From assembly GCA_903861145.1 (NCBI GenBank), contig CAIOTH010000083.1, positions 1-64,000 on the forward strand: DNA of 64,000 bases. The letters are read 5' to 3'. The position numbers and the translations under genes were made by a program. How positions within the stretch are numbered: the stretch's first letter is position 1; each line of letters starts with the position of its first letter. Shown in pieces: positions 54,201-62,437 of the stretch. The notes beneath the pieces are model-generated. The model made no database searches and was not told the origin of the DNA. It saw only the letters and a program-made list of their open reading frames with translations. Origin of the DNA: an uncultured Bacteroidota bacterium (GTDB taxonomy: Bacteria > Bacteroidota > Bacteroidia > Chitinophagales > LD1).

Positions 54201-54844
54201 TGCTGGGTATTTCCTTCGGGTTGAATGGGAACGTTATTATCGGTAATGGCAGCCGTAATTTCGATATCGTGCGTAAGCATACCCGATAGTTGCAGATTAA
54301 ATACAGAATTAAGAGAAACATCCTGGTTGTTGCCTAATGAAATACTACGCGAAAAACTACCGTTGTAGTCGAGGTTACCGAAATCTATCAACTTACCCTC
54401 CACCGTCTCGGGTGTATACACATATGGGTGCGACATGGAGTTGGTTGTAGCCTTTACATACGTAGCATAGCTTTTATGATAGGCCTCGCCTGCCAGAGAA
54501 AAGGGATAAACGCGGAAAAATATTTTAACCGAATCGGCGGCAGGTTTCTTTTTCCAAATAAGCCGTGATTCGTAAGCCTTTACAACGAAATCGTTTGAAT
54601 CAACTACTTCGGAGGTGTAAAAAAAACGGACGGCCACGGTACCGGGAACGATGCTTAGACTATCGAGTTTTATGGTGTCGCTTTGGGTGGAAAAAACCTT
54701 GTAACGGATGTTAGAAAGGTTTTGGGCATGAGTTAAGCCGACCGTCAAACAAAAAAGCATGCAAACACCGGCTTTTTTCAAAACAGTTTTAGGAAACTTG
54801 CTTATCAGCTTTAGGCGGAAGTTCACACAGTAAATAAAATACAA
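51236..54844 (-). CDS. Large outer-membrane beta-barrel protein adjacent to tamB
   Basis: About 1200 residues. A signal peptide ends at GLTHAQ. N-terminal region (to about 380) includes a periplasmic part with QGPYKLTGAAGETVITILANSEQVFVNGAKMDRGADRDYIIDYNLGEITFTPKRII, a block seen in several large FCB-group outer-membrane proteins including SprA-like ones. The remaining ~800 residues form long amphipathic strands ending LTLSYDGRMTGFEPG...AELRALF. The start is uncertain: frame opens at TTG 54844; GTG 54826 or TTG 54781 (giving KKAGVCMLFCLTVGLTHAQ) are also possible. It lies 84 bp downstream of tamB on the same strand. No role is known to me; a function with TamB is a guess from position. Confidence 0.75.
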   Translation of the reverse strand: MYFIYCVNFRLKLISKFPKTVLKKAGVCMLFCLTVGLTHAQNLSNIRYKVFSTQSDTIKLDSLSIVPGTVAVRFFYTSEVVDSNDFVVKAYESRLIWKKKPAADSVKIFFRVYPFSLAGEAYHKSYATYVKATTNSMSHPYVYTPETVEGKLIDFGNLDYNGSFSRSISLGNNQDVSLNSVFNLQLSGMLTHDIEITAAITDNNVPIQPEGNTQQLQEFDKIFIQIRKDQHKVIVGDFDLTSPDDYFMKFARKYEGGLYSGAFKIKKVGVFKTTVGGGIARGKFATNTLAITESNQGPYKLTGAAGETVITILANSEQVFVNGAKMDRGADRDYIIDYNLGEITFTPKRIISPDLRIVVEFQYANNNFTRSAAYMSNELQMKKGDIHFNVFSEQDSKGSSGSQSLTADQINFLTGLGDSVQKAYYKGFDTTTFSPGRVLYEMDVVHQFPFTFDSVFVYSTNPAKAIYTVNFSYVGSGKGNYNPVTSGANGTVYQWVIPYWDTLNHVFIPQGTYNPVIFLVTPTYQQLYTLGGDYKINKTNTISAEVAMSNVNQNLFAGKTAENLGAAAHVAYKGAIITKSDSINKKTESVTIDASYDFQQSSFTPIERFRNVEFNRDFNLAATSQNYNQHLAVTNIGYVWGGLGSINYHFRALLEDTVYHGYENGFDGNFNKNGFRLVFTNSYLNSTSAGIKTDFIRPKADISYAPKKFKGWRIGAQYDHEINIFKAANVDTMSANSYIWQNYKVYVGNADSSKNKYGFEFLMRYQQRPDSATHRFGKPYYEAQTVNFTGAFKGLKNQTLTYTLTYRHSKNIDSTGGLEPENFYLGRINYNFTALKGVFKSSTLYELGTGREQKTQISYQLSPNNTGDYIWIDYNHDAIQQTNEFVLSPYKTDSSYVRVVIPTLQYASVNTNQFNEVLNITPAAIWKNEKGAKKIVAMFSAFASVQVNNKTYVSPDKKVYQYFNPFPGNSNDTNVVSTQVSSRNTLYFNRLDPKYGAQYDFNYTRGQTYLTGGFENRVTQYHDIIARVTVVKAFTIQTTYTNGIKSDATDLYSNLNYKFHYNESNTDFSYQFKTFMRLDLKYDIAFKANPTDTVGKQTALINQFTLEGRYNKLKKSTITASFSYATIKYNDKGFANEQLQYAMLDGLQNGNNLVWSAGISHNLINNLQLTLSYDGRMTGFEPGQKDTMKPYHTGKAELRALF

Positions 54845-54928
54845 GATAATGAGAGAAAGCCGTATTTATTGTGTTGATAACGGGCATTCTACCCCCGTTT
54901 GTCTAAATTGTTAATCAGATAAAACAAT

Positions 54929-57900
54929 TTATTTGTTGGGCGCGGCGCCACCTGTCGGTATTAAGTCAGTTTTCGGTTTATCGGCAGCCTTCGGGGTATC
55001 CTTTTTATCGGTTGGTTTTTTCTTTTTGCGGAAGAGGTCGGACGGCTTATCGAACTCCTGGCGGTACGAGATACCGATGCCGGTGCGATTATCGTTACGC
55101 TCATTCAGGTAATCGTAATTGGTGCGGTTAAAGGCTTTGGCTCGCCATGCTCCATCGGGTGTAAGGGCATACTCAATTTGAAAGTCGCCCGTGGGTATAA
55201 CAGATTTAGGTGCATTACCCGATGGATCTACGGTTGTGTTATTGCTTCCAAAATCCAGATTGCCACCTGCATTAATACTAAGCCTATTGTTAAGCAAGCG
55301 CTGTGTAAGGGCGAGCTGAACCTGAGTGCGGGCATCAATATTAGCAGCAGTAGGCACACCTCCGGTTGTTAAAGTGGATTGATCGTATTGGCGCAACCCC
55401 ACGTTAACATCGAGATTACGGACATTGGCAAACTCCAAGAGGTTACTGAGATAGTTAGAGAACTGTGAGGATATGAATTCGCTAACAGTATTGGCTGCAG
55501 TACCGCTTATATAGTTGCTATTGGTAATGGCATTAGAGGTACTTGAATTGGTTGGAATGAACCGGTTCATAACGAGTAAGCCAAAAACTTGTTTATTTAA
55601 CTCAGTTTCGTTGGTTCTAAGCAGTGCTAGTTTTTGGTCGACATAGGTTTTAATTGCCGGATCAACATCTATAGGCTTTATTTCGAAGGAAATGGTGGGA
55701 CGCTCGAGCATATCAGTAAGATTCAAAATCAAATCTATTTCGGATTGACGCTGGGCTGCCAATGCCAACTGGTTAGATGAGCCTTGCGTGGCGGTGCTGG
55801 TGCTGCTATTCAGCAAGTCGTCAATCAAATCGGAAACAGAACTACGAACTTTGTAAATAGCGCTTAGGTTTAACCGCGCCTTATTAATATCGCCGTTAAA
55901 GCTTATGGTACCTCCGGCGTCAATATCAAAATGCTTGGTGATTACGCCTTGCAGTGTGAAGAGATAGCTACCGCGCTCAATCGTATAATCGCCACGCAAA
56001 TCAAGGTTGGAGTTTTTGGGGATTTTTATGGTTAAGTTACCATTGCCATAACCTGTGAGCACATCACCGGTAACCGGGTCGAGAATAATGTCCATTCTGG
56101 CATCGGGAGTAACTTCGAGATTGAGGTTGAAAGTAACACCATTTAACCTGAAGGAGCCCGGCTGCGATGCGCTTGCGTTTTCCTTTCCTTTTACAACAAA
56201 CTTATAGAATGAATACCGGTTGGTTTCGTAGCTTGAGTTGATAGGCAATTTGCAATAAGTACCTGGACCGGTTGTTGCTGTGGCTGAAATAATGGGGCTG
56301 TTAATCGGGCCCATAAAAGTGATAAGTCCTTTACCATAAGCAACGCCGTAAAAGCCGGGATTACTTTGGGCAGTAGTATTTAAAAACTGCGCACTTTCGG
56401 TGGTTACCCTAATGGCCAATGCAAAATCTTTAAAGCTTTCGTGATTAATGCGACCGTTGCCATAGGCCGCGTTGCCTTTTAAATCGTGTATAACAATTCC
56501 ATCCAGGTTAAAACCGTGGTCATCTAATTTCGCTTTTTGATGATCCAAGGTATAAGTAGTATTGGTGAATGATACCGTAGCGGTATCGTTTACCAAAGTT
56601 ACTTCCCCGTTTAAAAGGGGCTTGGCTAGTGTGCCAGTCATTGAAGCATTTACAATTGCTGTACCCCTCACATCTTTTACATACTTATCGAAAAAACGAT
56701 AGTTCAAAAAATTCAAGTTGACGGTGCGGGCGACAACATCGATTTTCAAACCGGGATTGAGTGGATCGATAGAAACGTAGCCACTTGCCTGTAAATCTGT
56801 ATTAAACCCCTTGATTGTGGCCGACAGGTTTAAGCTTTTAGCAACTGAATCGAGTTGTGAGTTAACGTTTACATCGCCAATTAAAACTTTACCAATGGTT
56901 AGGTCTTTAACCTGAAGATCGGCGTATACCCTGGGAGTATAAAACACATTATCCACCATCAGGTCACCATTTGCAAGGCCTTTGAAATCGTGAATGCGGG
57001 AACTGAAAATACTGGTAAAATCATACAAGCTGGTGTTTGCAAAACTTACTTTAAGCGACGTAGCGGTATCCCCCCGCAAAAAGCTGTTGATAGAAATTGT
57101 TTGAGCATTGCTTTTGAAAACCAGGTTGCGCGTAACAATTTTTTTGCCCTGAATAAATATGGAGTCGTCAGGCTCAAAATGCCAATTGTTGTTGCCCAGG
57201 CGAACATCGCCAGGTTCAAACCTCAATAATGCCTTGCCCTTTAACGGAGTGAAGAGAGCCGTTAGGTTAGCGTAGTTGTATTGTTTACCGTCACCGCCTT
57301 TTATGTCAACTCTAATATCCTCACCATCTTTTTTTGCGCCAATGGCAATTGAATCGAATAGTAAACTATCGTTATTGTAAACGCGATAAACGAAAGTATT
57401 AAAATCGAAAATCCCTTTGTCGGCATTGCCGGTTAAAGTTGCCCCGCGAATATTCATTGGGCCATAGCCGATTTCGGGAATATTGGCACTTACGTTTAGT
57501 TTATGATCTACTGAATTAAAAGTGCAGGTAACCCGGGAGCTACTTAGTTTACGCAACTGGGGCAAAATGATTTGAGTTAAATTATTGGCCTGCTCGTAAT
57601 ACGTAAACTCGAGGTTAAAATCCTGCGGAATTTTATCGGTTGTGGTATCGACATAATCTTTAGTGAAAGTATAGTTTACAAAATTCAACAATGATTTGGG
57701 CAATTGGTTAATGCTAAAATTTCCATCCATTTCGGCATCAGCCACATCCGAATCAAGCTTTATGCTTTTCTTTTTACCAGCTAAAAACTGCGCGTTTAAG
57801 CCAAGGTGTTTAATGCGGGCAGTAATAGTATCGCGGCTAATAACGATATCATTCAAATCTACCGAACCGAACATATCATCAATTTTGGCACCGGTAAAAT

Positions 57901-59827
57901 CGGATTCAATTCTTGCAGATATGCGAAAATCGTCTTTAATCAGGTTCAAATCCTTTAAAGCAGCTTTGCGGATATTGGCCTTGAACCTGAACTCAGGAGC
58001 TTTGTTGGTGAAATCTGCGCGGCCGTCGAAATCCATATCGAGGTTTTTATCCTCAATCTTTAATACGCCGTCGAATGATTTTTTCTGGAGAGCCCCATCT
58101 ATCTTAATGTTTTTATAGTTGTAACCTTTAAACGTTAGATTCGATACAAGGCCATCGAGTGTCGCATCAAGACTTTCGGGGGTTAGGCCCTTTCCGTTAA
58201 CGTTGGCGCTTAGTGATACTTTACCAAACATTTGCTCGTCGCCCACATATTTGCCAATGTTGAAATCGACCATTGAGACATCGCCGTTATAAGACGCCTT
58301 GTTCTTATCCTTATCATATAAAAAGTGAACATCGGTGGTGGCGGAACCTATTGATGTAACCAATTTGCCCTGGCTAACAAAATCGGTTAAGAAGCCATCG
58401 AAATCACCCACGTAATAAATGAGGCCCAGGTTATTTAGATTATCCGGTAGTTGCAAGCCGGGATAAAACCTGCGAACATCTTCGGCAGTGGTAGCAAGGC
58501 GGTTAATGCGCAGGTTGAGGGATGTTTCGTAAATGTTAGGCAGGCCGCGGGTATAAAAATCGCCTTTAAAAATGGTGTTCTTTCCTGTCCGGATTTCAAT
58601 ACCACGCCCCTTTAAGTTGTTTATGCGCCCGGTAATTTCGCCATTAATTGAAAACGTGTTATGCTCAACCTTATCCAGATTTTTAATGAAATAGTTAAGG
58701 TCGCGAAGGGATAGTTTTGAATCAGTAAGTTTAGTACGGAGTTTTACAGAATTAAAAAAATCACCAAAGTCGGCTACGGAATTATAGTTGAAGCCGAGGA
58801 AACCATTTAGCTCGGAGGCAGGAGTTTTTAGATAGAGCTTATCAAGCGTAATGTCTTTTACTGAAACGCGGGCCTGGGTTGAAAGATTGGTAAGCGTAAA
58901 GCCACTTCTATCTTTTGCTGCCAGTGTTTTAATGTTGGCAAAAATGGTATCCTGATCTACTTTGCCATCGCGCGCTAACAGGTTGATGCCGGTAAGATCC
59001 ATGTGCCTGAAATCCATTCCTTTGGGTAAAATGGTATCGTGGTTATGGTCGTCCATCCTAAAATGTGAATCGTTCAGTTTTAACTGTTCGAAGGTTACCA
59101 GAGGGCCTCCCTTTAAAAAATGGAATTCATTTTTGGTGGTATCGACAACACCGGAGATAGTGCGCTTTAACTGGTCGATGGAAACATCGGCCTTATCAAG
59201 ATAAATTGTGCCAAGGGCGATTATGTTTTTTTGCAAATCCAAGGCTTTGGTAGAAATATTACAAACCGGCAAATTAATTCGCAAATCCATATGGCCCTTT
59301 TCATCGAGATACCTGAATGAGGTTTTTTGCATCACCAGATTTTGCAGGTCGATATCCCAGCTAAAGGTGGCCGGTTTTTTAATGGCATCTTTTTTTACTT
59401 CCATCTTAGTGGACTGAAAGCTTTGAAAAGCATCGGCGATATTAGTATTACCGGCCGTATCGCGATGCAGACGCACGGTAGCGCCATCTAAAAACACATC
59501 GGTAATGCTGATTTTTTTACCGATTAAGGAAAATACTTTGAATTGAATTTTGAGATCCGAAGCGGCGAGCATGGTATCGTGCTGCTTATCTTCCATGTAA
59601 AAGTTTACCAGGTCGGCTTTATTGAAAAATGAAATTTCGACCCTATCAATTGAAACATTAACACCTAACGATTTTGACAAAACCGCCGTAGCGCGATGGG
59701 CCAAAAAGGTTTGAACCGATGGCAGACGGACCAAAAGAAAAAAACTGCCCGTCAGCAAAGTGATGAACAGCAAAACCAAAAGAAGTATTCTAAATACCTT
59801 ACGATTCAAATTTCCGTTTTTAATCAA
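54929..59827 (-). CDS. tamB: Translocation and assembly module protein TamB (DUF490)
   Basis: 1632 residues: N-terminal membrane anchor (12-32), a very long beta-taco region in AsmA-like repeats, and a C-terminal DUF490 domain with DLRGDYTIERGSYLFTLQGVITKHFDIDAGGTISFNGDINKARLNLSAIYKV. It ends in a charged K/D-rich tail (KKKKPTDKKDTPKAADKPK). TamB spans the periplasm and moves lipids or helps insert outer-membrane proteins with a TamA/BamA-type partner. Divergent from tsaD with a 122-bp gap. Confidence 0.93.
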   Translation of the reverse strand: MIKNGNLNRKVFRILLLVLLFITLLTGSFFLLVRLPSVQTFLAHRATAVLSKSLGVNVSIDRVEISFFNKADLVNFYMEDKQHDTMLAASDLKIQFKVFSLIGKKISITDVFLDGATVRLHRDTAGNTNIADAFQSFQSTKMEVKKDAIKKPATFSWDIDLQNLVMQKTSFRYLDEKGHMDLRINLPVCNISTKALDLQKNIIALGTIYLDKADVSIDQLKRTISGVVDTTKNEFHFLKGGPLVTFEQLKLNDSHFRMDDHNHDTILPKGMDFRHMDLTGINLLARDGKVDQDTIFANIKTLAAKDRSGFTLTNLSTQARVSVKDITLDKLYLKTPASELNGFLGFNYNSVADFGDFFNSVKLRTKLTDSKLSLRDLNYFIKNLDKVEHNTFSINGEITGRINNLKGRGIEIRTGKNTIFKGDFYTRGLPNIYETSLNLRINRLATTAEDVRRFYPGLQLPDNLNNLGLIYYVGDFDGFLTDFVSQGKLVTSIGSATTDVHFLYDKDKNKASYNGDVSMVDFNIGKYVGDEQMFGKVSLSANVNGKGLTPESLDATLDGLVSNLTFKGYNYKNIKIDGALQKKSFDGVLKIEDKNLDMDFDGRADFTNKAPEFRFKANIRKAALKDLNLIKDDFRISARIESDFTGAKIDDMFGSVDLNDIVISRDTITARIKHLGLNAQFLAGKKKSIKLDSDVADAEMDGNFSINQLPKSLLNFVNYTFTKDYVDTTTDKIPQDFNLEFTYYEQANNLTQIILPQLRKLSSSRVTCTFNSVDHKLNVSANIPEIGYGPMNIRGATLTGNADKGIFDFNTFVYRVYNNDSLLFDSIAIGAKKDGEDIRVDIKGGDGKQYNYANLTALFTPLKGKALLRFEPGDVRLGNNNWHFEPDDSIFIQGKKIVTRNLVFKSNAQTISINSFLRGDTATSLKVSFANTSLYDFTSIFSSRIHDFKGLANGDLMVDNVFYTPRVYADLQVKDLTIGKVLIGDVNVNSQLDSVAKSLNLSATIKGFNTDLQASGYVSIDPLNPGLKIDVVARTVNLNFLNYRFFDKYVKDVRGTAIVNASMTGTLAKPLLNGEVTLVNDTATVSFTNTTYTLDHQKAKLDDHGFNLDGIVIHDLKGNAAYGNGRINHESFKDFALAIRVTTESAQFLNTTAQSNPGFYGVAYGKGLITFMGPINSPIISATATTGPGTYCKLPINSSYETNRYSFYKFVVKGKENASASQPGSFRLNGVTFNLNLEVTPDARMDIILDPVTGDVLTGYGNGNLTIKIPKNSNLDLRGDYTIERGSYLFTLQGVITKHFDIDAGGTISFNGDINKARLNLSAIYKVRSSVSDLIDDLLNSSTSTATQGSSNQLALAAQRQSEIDLILNLTDMLERPTISFEIKPIDVDPAIKTYVDQKLALLRTNETELNKQVFGLLVMNRFIPTNSSTSNAITNSNYISGTAANTVSEFISSQFSNYLSNLLEFANVRNLDVNVGLRQYDQSTLTTGGVPTAANIDARTQVQLALTQRLLNNRLSINAGGNLDFGSNNTTVDPSGNAPKSVIPTGDFQIEYALTPDGAWRAKAFNRTNYDYLNERNDNRTGIGISYRQEFDKPSDLFRKKKKPTDKKDTPKAADKPKTDLIPTGGAAPNK

Positions 59828-59858
59828 TCAACAGTAACGTTTTAGACCAAAGGCATAA

Positions 59859-59891
59859 AACGTACCATAACGTACCCAATATAACGTTACC
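59859..59891. repeat. Direct repeats in the tamB-tsaD intergenic region
   Basis: AACGTACC at 59859-59866 and 59869-59876 (10 bp apart) and AACGTTACC at 59883-59891, the last inside the palindrome TAACGTTA. Candidate operator for one or both divergent genes. Confidence 0.45.
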
Positions 59892-59935
59892 CCCCTATTT
59901 AATTACAAAAGCCATGCAGTTTTAGTATTCATTAG

Positions 59936-59943
59936 TATTTTCG
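59936..59943 (+). promoter_or_regulatory. tsaD promoter element
   Basis: TATTTTCG followed by CCACCC; it ends 6 bp before ATG 59950, so the transcript is predicted to be leaderless. Confidence 0.5.
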
Positions 59944-59949
59944 CCACCC

Positions 59950-60951
59950 ATGAGCATCACTATTTTGGCAATTGAATCATCCTGCGACGACACGAGCGCG
60001 GCCGTGTGCAAAGATGCCAAAATTCTAGCCAACCTTATTGCGGGTCAAAAAGTGCACGAACTTTGGGGTGGTGTAGTGCCTGAACTAGCAAGTAGAGCGC
60101 ATCAACTAAACATTGTGCCCGTGGTAGATGCGGCCATAAAACAGGCAGGAATTACCAAAGAAGAGATTAGTGCTGTGGCGTTTACGCGAGGACCGGGCCT
60201 TATAGGTTCGTTACTGGTGGGTGTTAGTTTTGCCAAGGCTTTTGCGCTAGCTTTAAACATACCGCTAATAGAGGTTAACCATATGCAGGCGCATATATTG
60301 GCGCACTTTATTGACAGCCAACCCGAGTTTCCGTTTATATGCTTAACTGTATCGGGTGGGCATACACAGATTGTGCTGGTTAAGGATTATTTGGATACCG
60401 AGGTTATTGGAGAAACACTGGACGATGCCGCGGGTGAGGCTTTTGATAAGTGTGCCAAATTATTTGGATTACCCTACCCCGGTGGGCCGCTAATTGACAA
60501 ACATGCCAAAACCGGTGATGCACAGGCTTTTCACTTTCCTGAGCCGCAGATACCGGAGCTTAACTTTAGTTTTAGCGGGTTGAAGACTTCGGTGCTGTAC
60601 TTTTTGCAAAAAGAGCAAAGAAAGAACCCGCAATTTGTAGCTGAGAACCGGGATAATCTTTGCGCATCGATACAGCGGACTATTATAGATATTTTACTGA
60701 AGAAGCTGGAAAAGGCTTGCAAGGAAAGAGGCATTACGCAAATAGCATTGGCAGGTGGAGTATCGGCAAATAGTGAGTTACGAAGAAGGTTTAATGAGCT
60801 TGGAGAAAAGAACGGATGGAAAACCTATATACCTAAGTTTGAATATTGCACCGATAATGCAGCTATGATAGCGATGGTGGCGCATTACAAATATTTAAAG
60901 GGCGAGTTTACGAGCCAGGATTGTGAGCCTTTGGCGAGATATCACCTTTAA
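59950..60951 (+). CDS. tsaD: tRNA N6-adenosine threonylcarbamoyltransferase
   Basis: 333-residue ASKHA-fold enzyme completing t6A at position 37 of ANN-decoding tRNAs, with TsaB and TsaE. The family start ILAIESSCDDTSAAV, VPELASRAHQ, the metal ligands H111 and H115 (EVNHMQAH), SGGHTQIV, GEAFDKCAKLFGLPYPGGP and the C-terminal YCTDNAAMIA (aspartate ligand) are intact. ATG 59950 directly follows a promoter element. tsaB and tsaE are not nearby. Confidence 0.97.
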   Translation: MSITILAIESSCDDTSAAVCKDAKILANLIAGQKVHELWGGVVPELASRAHQLNIVPVVDAAIKQAGITKEEISAVAFTRGPGLIGSLLVGVSFAKAFALALNIPLIEVNHMQAHILAHFIDSQPEFPFICLTVSGGHTQIVLVKDYLDTEVIGETLDDAAGEAFDKCAKLFGLPYPGGPLIDKHAKTGDAQAFHFPEPQIPELNFSFSGLKTSVLYFLQKEQRKNPQFVAENRDNLCASIQRTIIDILLKKLEKACKERGITQIALAGGVSANSELRRRFNELGEKNGWKTYIPKFEYCTDNAAMIAMVAHYKYLKGEFTSQDCEPLARYHL

Positions 60952-60953
60952 AT

Positions 60954-61109
60954 AAAGGCCATTTAACACTAAGAATACAAAGGTTAAATACAAAGAATGC
61001 AAGGGAATACATTTTTTGTGGAAATGCAACCGCCAATACGAAAGGCCTTTTAACACAAAGAGCGCAAAGGTTAAATGCAAAGAACACAAAGAATAAATCT
61101 TTTGTGAAG
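60954..61109 (+). repeat. Imperfect tandem repeat of about 70 bp
   Basis: Copy A 60954-61023 and copy B 61041-61109 both begin AAAGGCC.TTTAACAC and carry CAAAGGTTAAAT.CAAAGAA, ending in TTTTGTG.A. Within each copy the unit ACAAAG or GCAAAG recurs at roughly 10-11 bp. This resembles the dispersed CACAAAG-type intergenic repeats found in many environmental genomes. Confidence 0.65.
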
Positions 61110-61170
61110 GATATATACCTTCTTTTCCTTTATTCCGTTCAATGCATATCTTGCAAGCATAATTTTAGAG

Positions 61171-62280
61171 GTGAGAAGTTTTTTTGTATTTATTGCTTTG
61201 ATTGTATATGGCTGGCATCCTATTTACGGGCAGGCACCGGTTAGTGCGCCAAGTGTGCCCAATTTTCCAGGGTTCACTTTTAGATGGGCCATTGGGTATG
61301 CGGGGCAACCGGGTAATAGCGAAAACATACCTGCGCCGGTTATTAATAGCCTTAACCCGTGGGTAGATGCGTTTGGGCCGCTTAGCAACATTAGCACCGC
61401 AGGCAGTACGCCGCAGATAATACATAATTCGTACGGGCAGGGTTTAAATGTGGGGTTTAGGTTTGGGTATATGTTTAACGCTTATGTGGGGGTTGATTTG
61501 GGGGTATCATACTCGCAAAGCACTACTATTTCGGCCTATCAGCAGACAACTTTTTATCAGCCAGACTCGGCGAATAACCCAGTGGCGACCGGTGGATATT
61601 TGGATAATACTGTTACTACCAAAAGTATGAGTATTGCGTTATCGCCCTCGGTAACGCTGGCTTATTCGAAACCAAAATTTAAGATTTACCCATACGCACG
61701 AGTGGGCTTGACCTTGCCGGTGTTTACACAGGTAACCCATAGCATGACTATGGTGTTGGATGGTGTCGGTGCAAGTAATACATCGTACAACTATCCGTAT
61801 TTTATTGGCAACCTGACTACCGTTGAGATGCAAACCAATATGTTATTTACAGTAGGTTTTACCGGTGCAGTGGGCGTTGTTTGGAGGCCTTACAACTTTA
61901 TTAATTTTTTTGCCGAATTGAGCGGGCAGTATTTAAACTTGAAGGGCAGATACACACAGATTACTGAATGGAATGCCGATGGCTATGACCTTACAACTTA
62001 CAGAGGCCCTTACCGGTTGGAGTATGATTATGTAAAGAGCCTCAACTTGCACTCGAACAATGCACAGTATAACCCCAACTATAACGCTAATGCGCCAAAG
62101 CAGGATATAAGCCCTGTTTTTCCGTATAGCAATATTGGGTTTAATGTGGGTGTGCAATTGGTGCTGAACAAAAAGGTGTTTAAGGACCAGGATGGGTTTG
62201 ACCAGGATAGGAGTAAGAAAGTAAAGGTGCCGAAGGTTAAAAAGAAGAAGATTGAAGAGGTAAAGCCGGCGGGAAATTAA
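61171..62280 (+). CDS. Outer-membrane beta-barrel protein
   Basis: 369 residues from GTG 61171. Signal peptide ends near PIYGQ (residue 21). The mature region has P/S/N-rich loops and long strands (FGYMFNAYVGVDLGVSYSQS, SIALSPSVTLAYSKPKFKIYPYARVGLTLPV, FTVGFTGAVGVVWRPYNFINFFAELSGQYLNLKGRY, NIGFNVGVQLVLNK). A lysine-rich tail (KKVKVPKVKKKKIEEVKPAGN) after the last strand is unusual for a barrel and would lie in the periplasm. Preceded by the 70-bp repeats. Confidence 0.75.
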   Translation: MRSFFVFIALIVYGWHPIYGQAPVSAPSVPNFPGFTFRWAIGYAGQPGNSENIPAPVINSLNPWVDAFGPLSNISTAGSTPQIIHNSYGQGLNVGFRFGYMFNAYVGVDLGVSYSQSTTISAYQQTTFYQPDSANNPVATGGYLDNTVTTKSMSIALSPSVTLAYSKPKFKIYPYARVGLTLPVFTQVTHSMTMVLDGVGASNTSYNYPYFIGNLTTVEMQTNMLFTVGFTGAVGVVWRPYNFINFFAELSGQYLNLKGRYTQITEWNADGYDLTTYRGPYRLEYDYVKSLNLHSNNAQYNPNYNANAPKQDISPVFPYSNIGFNVGVQLVLNKKVFKDQDGFDQDRSKKVKVPKVKKKKIEEVKPAGN

Positions 62281-62387
62281 ATTGGCAAGGCGTTAAAAAA
62301 CATTATTAAAGATAGTTGCACCATGTACAGACTCCTCATTTTTACATGATCATGAAGCTTATCGGAAAATTAAGTGAACTAAATTTA

Positions 62388-62395
62388 TACATTCG
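62388..62395 (+). promoter_or_regulatory. Promoter element of the acyltransferase gene
   Basis: TACATTCG followed by CACC, the recurrent extended form; the ATG at 62438 is 42 bp downstream. Confidence 0.5.
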
Positions 62396-62437
62396 CACCT
62401 TTTCTTACTTAATCGCAGTTAGTATTTATATTGAGAA

